A stretch of 47,929 nt of DNA from Sediminibacterium sp. Lineage in GTDB: Bacteria > Bacteroidota > Bacteroidia > Chitinophagales > Chitinophagaceae. The stretch lies in contig JANREK010000002.1 of NCBI GenBank assembly GCA_030726065.1, forward strand, positions 1 to 47,929, in the 5' to 3' direction. Positions within the stretch are counted from its first letter, which is position 1. Each line of letters starts with the position of its first letter. A program made the translations under genes and the position numbers. The notes beneath the pieces were generated by a model, which saw only the letters and a program-made list of their open reading frames with translations, was not told the origin of the DNA and did not search any database. This document shows, piece after piece, positions 29,548 through 37,453 of the stretch.

Positions 29548-29578
29548 CAAAGATAGGATTCCTTTTAAAAATACCAAA
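29548..29578 (-). promoter_or_regulatory. rpsU promoter
   Basis: Minus strand: TTTG (29578-29575), 19-bp spacer, TATCTTTG (29555-29548), a perfect consensus. The predicted leader of about 80 nt runs to the Shine-Dalgarno. Confidence 0.75.
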
Positions 29579-29582
29579 TTTA

Positions 29583-31448
29583 CTATAAATCTTTATCCTC
29601 AATATTCTTCCCTTTCATGGCCCCCGAAATGGCCTGATCCATCACCCTTTCGGCAAATGGGCGTGAAATATCGTTTAATTCCTCCGTTTTAGTCTGAATT
29701 AAGTTCTTGTCCTCCATGGTGATCGCCAACTGTAAGGCTTGCATGGCTTGGGCAGTTTTGGTCAGCTCCTCCTGGGTTAAAAGTGCCGCATTCTTTACCA
29801 AAAACTTTTCCGTCACATCCAACATTTGCTCGGCTTCGGTTCTTGCCTCTACTAAAGCACGCATACTAATATCGGCTTTGGCATGGGTTAAACTTTCCAA
29901 TAACCTTTGCTCCACTTCTTCATCCGTTAATCCATACTGTGGTTTTATATCAATGGTTTGGCTCACACCGCTTCTTAATTCTTTCGCACTTACCTGTAAA
30001 ATTCCATCTGCATTAATTAAAAATCGTACTTCCACTTTTGGCAAACCTGCAGGCATGGAAGGAATACCTTTTAAAGTAAACGCCCCCAATTGTCGATTGT
30101 CCTTTACTAAATCACGCTCTCCTTGATATACTGAAATATGAATACCTGTTTGTGCATCTTTTTGTGTGGTATATTGTCTGGAAGCCTGGGTAGGAATTTT
30201 AGCATTGCGCGGAAGCAATACATCCATCAAGCCACCCATGGTCTCAATACCTAAACTTAATGGGGTGATATCTAACAATAGCATGGATGAATTATTGCCT
30301 GCTAAAATATCCGCTTGCACTGCTGCCCCTATTGCAACTACTTCATCTGGATTTACAGAATCATTCACGGGTTGCGCAAAAAAATCTGCCACTTTTTGTT
30401 TTACAAAAGGTACACGGGTGCTACCGCCTACCATCAGTACCGTATTAATATCTGAAATATTTAATTGTGCATCCTTCATCGCGCGCGCGCAACATTCCAT
30501 GGTCTTTTGAACGATCGGTATAATTAAATCTTCAAATATTTGTTTGGAGATGGATACTTTTTCACCCGCAAATTCAGTTTCAAAATAATCAGCAGATGAC
30601 AAAGCGATTTTTGCTTTTTCAGCCGCTAATCTTAATTGTTGTTTTAGCGTTTTATGATCTTCTAAATGATCCACACCCATTTGCTTCATCCAATATTCAA
30701 TAATGGCGCGATCTAAATCATCTCCGCCTAAATAAGTATCCCCATTGGTACTTAATACTTCAAAAATACCATTCGAGATTTTCAATATGGAAATATCAAA
30801 TGTGCCGCCGCCTAAATCATATACGGCAATTGTTTTTTCTTCCGTTGGATCCAAACCCAAACCATACGCTAAGCTAGCAGCAGTGGGCTCATTGATAATA
30901 CGCAACACATCAAGTCCTGCTAATTTTCCCGCATCGCGTGTCGCTTGACGTTGTGTATCATTAAAGTAAGCTGGCACTGTAATTACCGCTTTCGTTACAG
31001 GTGTTTTTAAAATATGTTCGGCACGTTTTTTTAATTCTGCTAAAATATAAGAAGACAAATCAATGGGTGAATAAAAAGTATTTCCCACTTGCACTTTTAC
31101 CAAACTATCTCTATTGTCATCAATAATTTTGTACGCAAAAAAATCCTGGTGCTCCCGAATGTCATGATGACTTTTTCCCATTAAACGCTTAGCACTAAAG
31201 ATGGTATTTTGTGGATCAGATTCTAAGAAAGGTTTTGCATTTTCACCTACTGCTACATTTCCAAAAGCATCAAAATGCACCACGCTTGGCACAATACTAC
31301 TGCCATCAAATTCCTTTAATGCAGTGGGTAATTTTGTATCAGGATGTATAATGGCCACCAGACTATTGGTCGTACCTAAATCAATCCCCACTATGATTTC
31401 GGATTGTTGTAAGCTACCAGTAGCAATATTTATTCCAATTTTAGCCAT
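29583..31448 (-). CDS. hscA: Hsp70 chaperone HscA (Fe-S cluster assembly type)
   Basis: 621 residues. The ATPase domain has [18 protein letters not shown] (~17-34), [38 protein letters not shown] and [14 protein letters not shown]. The substrate domain begins at [17 protein letters not shown]. An N-terminal lead [17 protein letters not shown] and a chain ~20 residues shorter than DnaK, without a DnaK-type EEV-like tail, point to HscA, which releases Fe-S clusters from IscU. No hscB, iscU or fdx gene lies nearby, so the Isc assignment rests on sequence only; a second DnaK-like chaperone is the alternative. The RDD gene lies 63 bp upstream on the same strand. Confidence 0.85.
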   Translation of the reverse strand: MAKIGINIATGSLQQSEIIVGIDLGTTNSLVAIIHPDTKLPTALKEFDGSSIVPSVVHFDAFGNVAVGENAKPFLESDPQNTIFSAKRLMGKSHHDIREHQDFFAYKIIDDNRDSLVKVQVGNTFYSPIDLSSYILAELKKRAEHILKTPVTKAVITVPAYFNDTQRQATRDAGKLAGLDVLRIINEPTAASLAYGLGLDPTEEKTIAVYDLGGGTFDISILKISNGIFEVLSTNGDTYLGGDDLDRAIIEYWMKQMGVDHLEDHKTLKQQLRLAAEKAKIALSSADYFETEFAGEKVSISKQIFEDLIIPIVQKTMECCARAMKDAQLNISDINTVLMVGGSTRVPFVKQKVADFFAQPVNDSVNPDEVVAIGAAVQADILAGNNSSMLLLDITPLSLGIETMGGLMDVLLPRNAKIPTQASRQYTTQKDAQTGIHISVYQGERDLVKDNRQLGAFTLKGIPSMPAGLPKVEVRFLINADGILQVSAKELRSGVSQTIDIKPQYGLTDEEVEQRLLESLTHAKADISMRALVEARTEAEQMLDVTEKFLVKNAALLTQEELTKTAQAMQALQLAITMEDKNLIQTKTEELNDISRPFAERVMDQAISGAMKGKNIEDKDL

Positions 31449-31511
31449 TTAAAAAATTTTACAAATGTACATTTCGCCCACTACATTAAAGTTGCGAATT
31501 AAGGAATGAAT

Positions 31512-31907
31512 TTATTTTGACTTTTTTACTAATGTCGTTTTAGAAAAAGTATCATGCAAGGGCTGGTCGTTCCATGCTAAACCAAACATGGAAATAATAG
31601 TAGTGCGTATCGTGGCTCTAATAAAAAATTGTCCAATATTAGGGCGATTGCCATTCGTAGCAATCACCTTGGTTCCAGTCATCATCTTGGCTGGAGTTTG
31701 TAAAAAAATCCATTCAAATAAAAAGGTATAACCCCAGGTGACCCCAAAAAAGAAATACCCAAATTGCACCGGTGTAAAGTTCCAATACATCACTTGAAAA
31801 TTGTACCAGCTATAGGTGATATAAGTTAAGATGGTGATGAAAATGGTGTCCAATAAAAAGTGTAAAATTCGGGTTCCTTCCCCGATTGTGGGTGTTGTTG
31901 GGTTCAT
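31512..31907 (-). CDS. RDD family membrane protein
   Basis: 131 residues. The RDD family pattern is visible: an early hydrophobic helix with a conserved Arg-x-x-x-x-x-x-Asp (GTRILHFLLDTIFITIL, ~11-27), a second helix (FGYFFFGVTWGYTFLFEWIF) and the P-AKMMTGTKVIATNG loop before a last amphipathic/hydrophobic part with Arg-rich RATIRTTIISMFG. Two to three membrane segments. The family's function is mostly unknown; some members act in ion exchange. It is divergent from tyrS with only 50 bp between start codons. Confidence 0.8.
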   Translation of the reverse strand: MNPTTPTIGEGTRILHFLLDTIFITILTYITYSWYNFQVMYWNFTPVQFGYFFFGVTWGYTFLFEWIFLQTPAKMMTGTKVIATNGNRPNIGQFFIRATIRTTIISMFGLAWNDQPLHDTFSKTTLVKKSK

Positions 31908-31934
31908 GATGCAAAAATATTGCTTTTTAGTAGT

Positions 31935-31942
31935 TATTTTTG
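31935..31942 (+). promoter_or_regulatory. Candidate -7 element for tyrS
   Basis: TATTTTTG matches TAnnTTTG and ends 15 bp before the tyrS ATG, implying a leader of under 10 nt. No well-spaced -33 box was found, so the call is weak. Confidence 0.35.
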
Positions 31943-31957
31943 CCTAAAGTATAAACT

Positions 31958-33241
31958 ATGACCTTAATACAAGAATTACGTTGGAGAGGAATGATTCAAG
32001 ACATCATGCCAGGGACTGATGAACTTTTTCAAAAGGAAACTGTTTCAGGCTATATTGGCTTTGACCCCACTTCAGACAGCTTGCATATAGGTAGTTTGGT
32101 ACCCATCTTATTATTAATGCATTTACAAAGAGCAGGACATAAACCATATGCTTTAGTCGGAGGTGCGACAGGAATGGTGGGCGACCCAAGTGGTAAAAGT
32201 GAAGAAAGAAATTTATTGAGTGAGGAAACTTTACAATTTAATTTAGCGGGTGTTAAAAAACAACTTGCCCATTTTTTAAACTTTGACCCAAGCATGCCTA
32301 ATGCTGCAGAAATGGTCAACAACTATGATTGGTTTAAAGATTTTAGTTTTCTAGATTTTATAAGAGAAGTAGGAAAGCATATTACGGTGAACTACATGAT
32401 GGCGAAGGACAGTGTTAAAAAAAGAATTGAAGGTGATACCGGCATGAGCTTTACTGAATTTACTTACCAGTTAGTGCAGGGCTATGATTTTTATTGGTTG
32501 TATAAAAATAAAAATTGCAAAGTGCAAATGGGCGGCAGTGACCAATGGGGTAATATTACTACAGGTACTGAAATTATACGCCGCAAAATGGGTGGCGAAG
32601 CTTTTGCATTTACCTGCCCATTAATAACAAAAGCAGATGGCGGCAAATTTGGCAAAACAGAAAAAGGAAATGTATGGTTAGATGCAAATAAAACCTCGCC
32701 TTACCAATTTTATCAATTTTGGTTAAACGCAAGTGATGAAGATGCAAAAAAGTGGATCAAGATTTTCACTTTACTTCCTATGGAAACTATTGATCAATTA
32801 TTAACCGAACACGATCAATCCCCGCAATTAAGAATTTTACAAAAAAGATTAGCAGCTGAGTTAACCACCCTAGTGCATAGTGCTGATGATTTGGCTTTTG
32901 CCATTCGCGCCACTGAAATATTATTTGGAAACGCAACCACCGAGGTTTTACAATCCTTAAATGAAGATCAATTATTACAAGTCATGGAAGGCGTTCCAAC
33001 AGCAAACATCACACTCGCGCAACTTTCAGAAGGATATGATTTTGTGAGCTTATTAGCAGACACCCAAATATTCCCAAGTAAAGGGGAAGCGCGCAAAATG
33101 TGGCAGGCTGGCGGTTTGAGTATTAATAAGGAAAAAATTAGTACCGATTTTACTGTGGTCACTAACACCCATTTATTACAAGGTAAATATTTGCTAATCC
33201 AAAAAGGTAAAAAGAATTACTACTTTATAAAAGCATCTTAA
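31958..33241 (+). CDS. tyrS: Tyrosyl-tRNA synthetase
   Basis: 427 residues, class I synthetase. The HIGH motif appears as HIGS (43-46, in [11 protein letters not shown]). GGSDQWGNI is the conserved tyrosine/ATP-site stretch, and KFGKT (~230) is the KMSKS equivalent. The C-terminal S4-like RNA-binding domain begins at ~360 ([21 protein letters not shown]). It charges tRNA-Tyr in the cytoplasm. The single gene is followed by a very strong bidirectional terminator. Confidence 0.97.
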   Translation: MTLIQELRWRGMIQDIMPGTDELFQKETVSGYIGFDPTSDSLHIGSLVPILLLMHLQRAGHKPYALVGGATGMVGDPSGKSEERNLLSEETLQFNLAGVKKQLAHFLNFDPSMPNAAEMVNNYDWFKDFSFLDFIREVGKHITVNYMMAKDSVKKRIEGDTGMSFTEFTYQLVQGYDFYWLYKNKNCKVQMGGSDQWGNITTGTEIIRRKMGGEAFAFTCPLITKADGGKFGKTEKGNVWLDANKTSPYQFYQFWLNASDEDAKKWIKIFTLLPMETIDQLLTEHDQSPQLRILQKRLAAELTTLVHSADDLAFAIRATEILFGNATTEVLQSLNEDQLLQVMEGVPTANITLAQLSEGYDFVSLLADTQIFPSKGEARKMWQAGGLSINKEKISTDFTVVTNTHLLQGKYLLIQKGKKNYYFIKAS

Positions 33242-33269
33242 TAAAGAATTTCAAAATAGTTTGCAGCTA

Positions 33270-33309
33270 AACAAAGGGTCCCTCCGATTGCTCGGAGGGA
33301 CCCTTTGTT
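33270..33309. terminator. Bidirectional terminator between tyrS and the SGNH gene
   Basis: Perfect 18-bp stem (AACAAAGGGTCCCTCCGA and its complement) with a TTGC loop, flanked by A/T runs. It serves tyrS from the left and the convergent SGNH hydrolase gene from the right. Confidence 0.92.
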
Positions 33310-33377
33310 ATAATAAGATGATCCAAATAAACCTGCTACATTATACTACTCAAATGCTACAGGAAAATTTTATTGGT

Positions 33378-34049
33378 TTATTGAAGCACTTTCCATAATT
33401 CTTCCGCTACTAAGGCATCACCTTTTTCGTTTAAGTGCACCCCATCTGTTGTCAAAATACCTTTGGCAACATTATTGGGATTGTTCGCTACGCTAAAATC
33501 ATGAAATATTTTTCTTAAATCAACTAATACAATATTGTTGGTAGCCGCATATTGACGAATCCAGTTACTATATGAATTTAAGTCCCCATCTTGTGTATTG
33601 CTATAATCATGTTTCTCTCCAATCGCTGCTGGTGTTACTAAAATAACTTTAGCGCCTTGATTTTGAATCTTTTTTATCACAGCATCATAAAACTTACCAA
33701 ATTTATCAAAATCAGTGCCTGTGCCTGAACTTGCTTTGTGCCAAACATCATTTACGCCAATGTAAACGACAACCACATCTGGCTTTTTAACTAAAACATC
33801 ATTTTCGATCCGCAAATACAAATCATAAATTTTATTGCCACCAATGCCAGCACCTATTAATTCAAAATTTTGATCAATGCCTTTTTGTTGAAGCATGGTT
33901 TGCATTAAATCAATAAAGCCTCCTTTTTTAACTGCGGCTTGTGTAATAGAATCTCCAAAAAACACAATTTTTTTCTTTTTATCCGTCCTAAATGAAAGCA
34001 AGAATAAACAGGCAATAAAGGCAGTCAACAGTAGTAATTTGTATCCCAT
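33378..34049 (-). CDS. Exported SGNH/GDSL hydrolase
   Basis: 223 residues. Signal peptide MGYKLLLLTAFIACLFLLSF. Block I is FFGDSITQ with nucleophile S34. Block II has GAGIGGNKIYDL with the oxyanion Gly. Block III is VYIGVNDVWH with the Asn. Block V is DGVHLNEKGD, giving D202 and H205. All four blocks of the family are intact. Members are periplasmic esterases or lipases; many in Bacteroidota remove acetyl groups from polysaccharides. The substrate is unknown. It converges with tyrS across a shared terminator and is divergent from tRNA-Gln. Confidence 0.9.
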   Translation of the reverse strand: MGYKLLLLTAFIACLFLLSFRTDKKKKIVFFGDSITQAAVKKGGFIDLMQTMLQQKGIDQNFELIGAGIGGNKIYDLYLRIENDVLVKKPDVVVVYIGVNDVWHKASSGTGTDFDKFGKFYDAVIKKIQNQGAKVILVTPAAIGEKHDYSNTQDGDLNSYSNWIRQYAATNNIVLVDLRKIFHDFSVANNPNNVAKGILTTDGVHLNEKGDALVAEELWKVLQ

Positions 34050-34132
34050 AACTTAAAATTTTTATATTGAAAATGGATTTAGCTAGTTAAGTTAACTCAA
34101 ATTGATAATAATGGGCCGAAAACACATAAATA

Positions 34133-34164
34133 TTTGGAAAATTTTACGCCGACCCCTATTTTTG
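34133..34164 (+). promoter_or_regulatory. tRNA-Gln promoter
   Basis: TTTG (34133-34136), 20-bp spacer, TATTTTTG (34157-34164): exact Bacteroidota consensus, with the tRNA starting 28 bp later. Confidence 0.8.
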
Positions 34165-34191
34165 CACTCCATTCTCAGAATGGAATAGGAT

Positions 34192-34262
34192 TGCCTGATG
34201 GTGTAACGGTAGCACAACTGTTTTTGGTGCAGTTTGTCTTGGTTCGAATCCAGGTCAGGCAA
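34192..34262 (+). tRNA. tRNA-Gln (anticodon TTG)
   Basis: 71 nt. Acceptor TGCCTGA/TCAGGCA with A discriminator; D-arm GGTGTAACGGTAGCAC; anticodon loop TTTTGGT giving TTG; T-arm TTGGTTCGAATCCAG. CCA is encoded at 34263-34265. An ideal promoter precedes it and a terminator follows. Confidence 0.95.
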
Positions 34263-34276
34263 CCAAAGAAATAAGA

Positions 34277-34308
34277 AGCCGTCCCGATTTTTCGGGGCGG
34301 TTTTTTTA
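34277..34308 (+). terminator. Terminator after tRNA-Gln
   Basis: Stem AGCCGTCCCG / CGGGGCGGT (wobble pairs) with a short T-rich loop and a run of T residues (34300-34307). Confidence 0.85.
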
Positions 34309-34401
34309 TTATACGAAAGAGTGGATCAAGCTTGCATGGAGCCACGAATGAGTGAAATAAAAAAAAGCAGTTCCTTGAACTGCTTTAAGGCTTCTTCATT
34401 T

Positions 34402-34456
34402 TATGCTGGGATTTCCCTTCATAATAGGATCACCGAGCGAAGCGAGGTAATCCTGG
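34402..34456 (+). repeat. REP-like palindromic repeat, copy 1 (long)
   Basis: A 55-bp unit opening with TATGCTGGGATTT and ending AGGTAATCCTGG, with core CGAGCGAAGCGAGG between GGATCACC and GGTAATCC arms. The same unit recurs at 35909-35963 with four differences in its left 33 bases and its core inverted. Confidence 0.75.
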
Positions 34457-34482
34457 CTAAACTTTATTATTATTGGATTTAT

Positions 34483-34513
34483 AGGATCACCGAGCAAAGC
34501 GAGGTAATCCTGG
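34483..34513 (+). repeat. REP-like palindromic repeat, copy 2 (short)
   Basis: 29-bp palindromic part only (AGGATCACC, core GAGCAAAGCGAG, GGTAATCCT), without the 5' TATGCTGGGATTT part. One base in the core differs from copy 1. Confidence 0.75.
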
Positions 34514-34729
34514 TCAGGCGTTATAAGTGCTTATATTTTAATAACTTATTTAATTTAAAGGGACTTACCCCTGTTCAACGATATCTCATCAAATAATTTA
34601 TTAACTACATCTACTAAAGATGTCAATTTTAGATTGTAAATTCATGAAAAGAAACTAAAAATGAACGAATTTAAAAACAATAAAACAGGAGTTGATCCAC
34701 TTAAAATGGTAAAAAATTTATTTAAAAAA

Positions 34730-35866
34730 ATGAAAGTCACTTTTACTTTCATATGCTTAATCCCAGTGTTTCTGATTTTGTTTGCATGCAAGAAAGAAAA
34801 TACAAATTCAATAAACCCAATAAGTGTAATCACTGAACCCACGCTTGAATTTGAAACAATTGTAAATAATTATGAAATAATATGGGGGATGGATTTTCTT
34901 CCTAATGGAGATTTAATTTTTGGCGAAAAAAAAGGAAAATTATACATAAAGAAATCTAATTCTAATGAAATCGTTGAGATTACCGGACTACCCTCCATTA
35001 AAGCATCTGGGCAAGGAGGATTATTGGATGTTAAAGTTGACCCATCCTATAAAGACAATGGTTGGATATACATAAGTTTTACAAGTAGTGATCCTTCTAG
35101 CAATTTAAAATTAAATAGATTCAAGATTTTAAATTCAAAGATTGTTGAACTTCAAAACTTATTCACAGCTACAGGTCCTAGTGGTCATAATGGAAGTAGG
35201 ATTGTTTTTGATAAAAAAGGATACCTATTTTTAAGTATAGGAGAAGGCCCCTCCACTGGAGGAGGTTCTGCAAACACGAATAAAAATGCATCAGATCTAA
35301 ATTCGCCATGGGGTAAAATACACCGATTTAATTCAGATGGCTCCATCCCTAGCAGCAACCCCTCTTTTAATGGGAATATAAGTTCAATTTTCACAATCGG
35401 TCATAGAAACCCCCAAGGACTTACATTGAATCCCAAAACAGGTGATGTTTGGGAGTCAGAACATGGACCTATGGGTGGTGATGAAATAAATATCATTTCA
35501 GCCAAAAGCAATTATGGTTGGCCAGCTTTATCCTTAGGTAAAAATTATGATGGGAGTACCATATCAAAAAATCATGATGCTGAAGGAATTCAAAAACCAG
35601 TTTATGCTTTTATACCTTCTATTGGCACCTGTGGTATAACTTTCATTAATGGAACTAAATTTAAATCATGGAGTGGTGATTTAATTGTATCGGGTTTGGC
35701 ATCTCAGAAATTACATAGATGTATTGTAAAAGATAATCAGATAATTAAGGAAGAAATTATTTTAAAAGATAGCGGAAGAATAAGGAACGTAATTCAGGGA
35801 CCCGATGAGTCACTTTACGTTTCAGTTGAGGGACCAGGAAGAATAATTAAAATAACAGCAAGATAA
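34730..35866 (+). CDS. PQQ-dependent sugar dehydrogenase family lipoprotein
   Basis: 378 residues from the ATG at 34730, which gives the cleanest lipoprotein signal (MKVTFTF..VFLILFAC, lipobox LFAC). In-frame ATGs at 34706 and 34661 are possible. The rest is one six-bladed beta-propeller of the soluble glucose/sorbosone dehydrogenase (YliI-like) family: GMDFLPNGDLIFGEKKGKLYI, GQGGLLDVKVDP, GPSGHNGSRIVFDKKGYLF with the probable catalytic His, GHRNPQGLTLNPKTGDVW, GGDEINIISAKSNYGWP and a final GPDESLYVSVEG. It likely oxidises an aldose at C1 outside the inner membrane. No PQQ synthesis genes are in the window. It sits in an accessory stretch bounded by REP-like repeats. Confidence 0.82.
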   Translation: MKVTFTFICLIPVFLILFACKKENTNSINPISVITEPTLEFETIVNNYEIIWGMDFLPNGDLIFGEKKGKLYIKKSNSNEIVEITGLPSIKASGQGGLLDVKVDPSYKDNGWIYISFTSSDPSSNLKLNRFKILNSKIVELQNLFTATGPSGHNGSRIVFDKKGYLFLSIGEGPSTGGGSANTNKNASDLNSPWGKIHRFNSDGSIPSSNPSFNGNISSIFTIGHRNPQGLTLNPKTGDVWESEHGPMGGDEINIISAKSNYGWPALSLGKNYDGSTISKNHDAEGIQKPVYAFIPSIGTCGITFINGTKFKSWSGDLIVSGLASQKLHRCIVKDNQIIKEEIILKDSGRIRNVIQGPDESLYVSVEGPGRIIKITAR

Positions 35867-35908
35867 AATTATATAAAGTATATTTTCAAATATATAAGTT
35901 AACTGTTC

Positions 35909-35963
35909 TATGCTGGGATTTACCCTCATAGTAGGATTACCTCGCTTCGCTCGGTAATCCTAC
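35909..35963 (+). repeat. REP-like repeat, copy 3 (core inverted)
   Basis: TATGCTGGGATTT left part as in copy 1, but the core reads CCTCGCTTCGCTCG, the exact reverse complement of the core of copy 1, between GGATTACC and GGTAATCC, which here form a perfect palindrome. Confidence 0.75.
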
Positions 35964-36040
35964 CCTTTCAACGTATTTATACGCAAATACCAAGTTGCCA
36001 AGTTTATTAATATGCATGGAGTAATAATATTAATAAAATA

Positions 36041-36062
36041 AAGTTGCCCTTTCGGGCAACTT
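36041..36062. terminator. Perfect hairpin before the toxin remnant
   Basis: 9-bp perfect stem AAGTTGCCC / GGGCAACTT with a TTTC loop. The minus-strand side is followed by TATTTTATT. It could be a terminator or the edge of an element that replaced the toxin 5' end. Confidence 0.4.
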
Positions 36063-36063
36063 G

Positions 36064-36186
36064 CAATACCTTCAATTCAAGAATGGATTTCAAAAGAAAA
36101 CAGAAAAAACACCAAAAAAGGAAATAATCAAAGCGTTACAATTAAAATATAATTATGAAAAAGAGAACGAATATTACAACACATGA
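36064..36186 (+). pseudogene. Truncated HigB/Gp49-like toxin, C-terminal remnant
   Basis: In the frame ending with TGA at 36184-36186, about 36 codons read NGFQKKTEKTPKKEIIKAL then LKYNYEKENEYYNT. The pattern GF-KKT-KTP--EI-KA is the typical C-terminal block of the phage-derived Gp49/HigB toxin family. The frame is closed by a stop at 36034-36036 and no toxin-like sequence or start lies upstream, so the N-terminal ~70% (including the RelE-like catalytic fold) is gone. It overlaps the antitoxin start by 32 bp, the natural layout of such toxin-antitoxin pairs. Confidence 0.65.
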
Positions 36187-36457
36187 CGAGATGAAAGATA
36201 AACTTTTTGGTAAAATTGGTACCAAAAAAAGAAATGAGCTTGAAAAAGGATATGAAAATTTTAAAATAGGCGTAATGCTGCAACAAGCCAGACTTAAAAA
36301 AGGAATGACACAGGAGCAGCTTGCCAAAAAAGTAGGTACCACTAAGTCCTATATATCAAAAATAGAAAATGATGTTAAGGAAGTGCGTATCTCAAGCCTT
36401 GAAAGAATAGTGGAGATTGGTTTGGGCGGTAAGCTGGAATTGAAATTAAAATTATAA
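36155..36457 (+). CDS. XRE/HigA-like antitoxin, HTH protein
   Basis: 100 residues. The HTH_3 domain covers ~38-90: IGVMLQQARLKKGMTQEQLAKKVGTTKSYISKIEND, with a typical Q-x-x-L-A-x-x and S-x-I-S-x-I-E pattern, then SLERIVEIGLGGKLELKL. The N-terminal part (DEMKDKLFGKIGTKKRNELEKGYENFKIG) is the extension found in HigA partners of Gp49-like toxins. It normally neutralises the toxin and represses the operon. Here the toxin is truncated, so it is probably an orphan antitoxin, though it may still bind DNA. Confidence 0.85.
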   Translation: MKKRTNITTHDEMKDKLFGKIGTKKRNELEKGYENFKIGVMLQQARLKKGMTQEQLAKKVGTTKSYISKIENDVKEVRISSLERIVEIGLGGKLELKLKL

Positions 36458-36469
36458 CAACCGCGAACA

Positions 36470-36691
36470 ATGCACATGAAACAAAAACTAGGACTAAGCT
36501 ATTTGGTGGCCTTATCAATAACCATCTTCCTAGCAATAATTGATTCCGACCCAATTATGAGCTATATCAGCATGGCAAAAGATATACTATTCATGTCCTG
36601 TATTATTTGGATTTTAATTATCTTAGTGTATACTAGTATTTATCAATTCAGAATACTTGTAAATAGAGTATTGATAAAATCAAAAAACTAA
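36470..36691 (+). CDS. Small predicted membrane protein, unknown
   Basis: 73 residues with two hydrophobic helices (YLVALSITIFLAII and ILFMSCIIWILIILVY) separated by an acidic loop with DSDP and a basic C-terminus (RILVNRVLIKSKN). I do not recognise a family. It starts 12 bp after the antitoxin stop and precedes another small membrane protein, so the three may be cotranscribed. The ATG at 36476 is an alternative start. Confidence 0.5.
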   Translation: MHMKQKLGLSYLVALSITIFLAIIDSDPIMSYISMAKDILFMSCIIWILIILVYTSIYQFRILVNRVLIKSKN

Positions 36692-36696
36692 TTCCC

Positions 36697-36900
36697 ATGA
36701 GAGAATCATTTTTAATTATATCCTTAGGTATTAACATTTACTTAATGTTCAAATCACTCGAACTAACTCGAATGTTATATGATAATGCGATCATTGACCT
36801 TCCAACAAAAAGAAGCTTTACCCTACTTTCTATCGTAATGCCAATATGGGGTTATATTACCACTTACCGTAAATATAAAAGAAGCTTGACGCGCTATTAA
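36697..36900 (+). CDS. Small predicted membrane protein, unknown
   Basis: 67 residues. An N-terminal hydrophobic helix (SFLIISLGINIYLMF) and a second one (LLSIVMPIWGYITTY) ending in a basic tail (RKYKRSLTRY). No family recognised. It follows the previous small gene by 5 bp and converges with the NTF2-like gene, 12 bp from its stop. Possibly an accessory-region pair; coding status is supported by tight spacing and coherent membrane topology only. Confidence 0.45.
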   Translation: MRESFLIISLGINIYLMFKSLELTRMLYDNAIIDLPTKRSFTLLSIVMPIWGYITTYRKYKRSLTRY

Positions 36901-36912
36901 GTCGATTGATAC

Positions 36913-37350
36913 TTAAATCAGAATTTTCACTGCTTGACGCGCTCTTAATTTCCAAGCACCTGCTTCAAAAACCCACACATAAAATATCTTTAATTTAATA
37001 GGGGCTATTTTAGGGTCCGTAGAAGTAACTGCATTAAATGTGTGACGCACATAACCAATATTTCCTTCCACCTCAACCGTTTGATCTGCAATATTGATGG
37101 TAACAAAATCACTCTTCCCATTCACCATATTCGCTATGAAAGTTTTTTGATCTTCAACAGCACCCGCCGAATGCCCATAAGATAACTTTGGTGATGTTAA
37201 TGCATAAAAAGTGGATTCATTAGGATCAATCAACGTTAATCTAAACTGCTCCAATGTTTCATTTAATTTTTGTTCTTTTTTCTCCTGTGCTTGTGCACCA
37301 AATACCACAAGGCTTAATAATATTGCGAAAGTAAATTTGATAAATTTCAT
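36913..37350 (-). CDS. Exported NTF2-like (DUF4440-type) protein
   Basis: 145 residues. Signal peptide MKFIKFTFAILLSLVVFGAQAQ with cleavage after AQA. The remaining ~120 residues fit the NTF2/SnoaL-like cone fold: LNETLEQFRLTLIDPNESTFYAL, GYVRHTFNAVTS and the closing strand FYVWVFEAGAWKLRARQAVKI. Members of this fold bind small molecules or act as hydratases/isomerases; no catalytic residues can be named here. It lies 103 bp downstream of the SelA-like gene on the same strand, beyond a weak terminator, so it may be a partially read-through last gene of the sugar operon. Confidence 0.75.
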   Translation of the reverse strand: MKFIKFTFAILLSLVVFGAQAQEKKEQKLNETLEQFRLTLIDPNESTFYALTSPKLSYGHSAGAVEDQKTFIANMVNGKSDFVTINIADQTVEVEGNIGYVRHTFNAVTSTDPKIAPIKLKIFYVWVFEAGAWKLRARQAVKILI

Positions 37351-37405
37351 TGTGCTGATTTTAATTGAATTGGAAAGTTAATAAAAATTAAAAGAACTAC
37401 AAATA

Positions 37406-37433
37406 AAATAGGGCACAAAACTGCACCCTATTT
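37406..37433 (-). terminator. Possible terminator after the SelA-like/beta-domain gene
   Basis: Stem AAATAGGG / CCCTATTT extended by GCA/TGC with a one-base bulge; the following minus-strand run is TTATTTGT, not a clean T-run. It lies 20 bp past the stop. Confidence 0.5.
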
Positions 37434-37453
37434 ATATGTAATATATTATGTTA

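Larger units (their letters stand above)
34309..34729. other. Gene-poor region downstream of tRNA-Gln
   Basis: About 420 bp without a credible gene. It contains an isolated perfect 10-bp hairpin (AAAGCAGTTC / GAACTGCTTT, 34364-34386) not next to any gene on either strand, and two REP-like palindromes. A 34234-34596 open frame overlaps the tRNA and repeats and is not coding. Confidence 0.6.

Noticed and set aside
34247..34519. Near repeat AATCC(A/T)GGTCAGGC of the tRNA-Gln 3' end at 34506-34519 as an attachment site
   Set aside because: 13 of 14 bases match, but most of it belongs to the REP-like repeat and only GGTCAGGC is extra, so chance is likely; no integrase is nearby.
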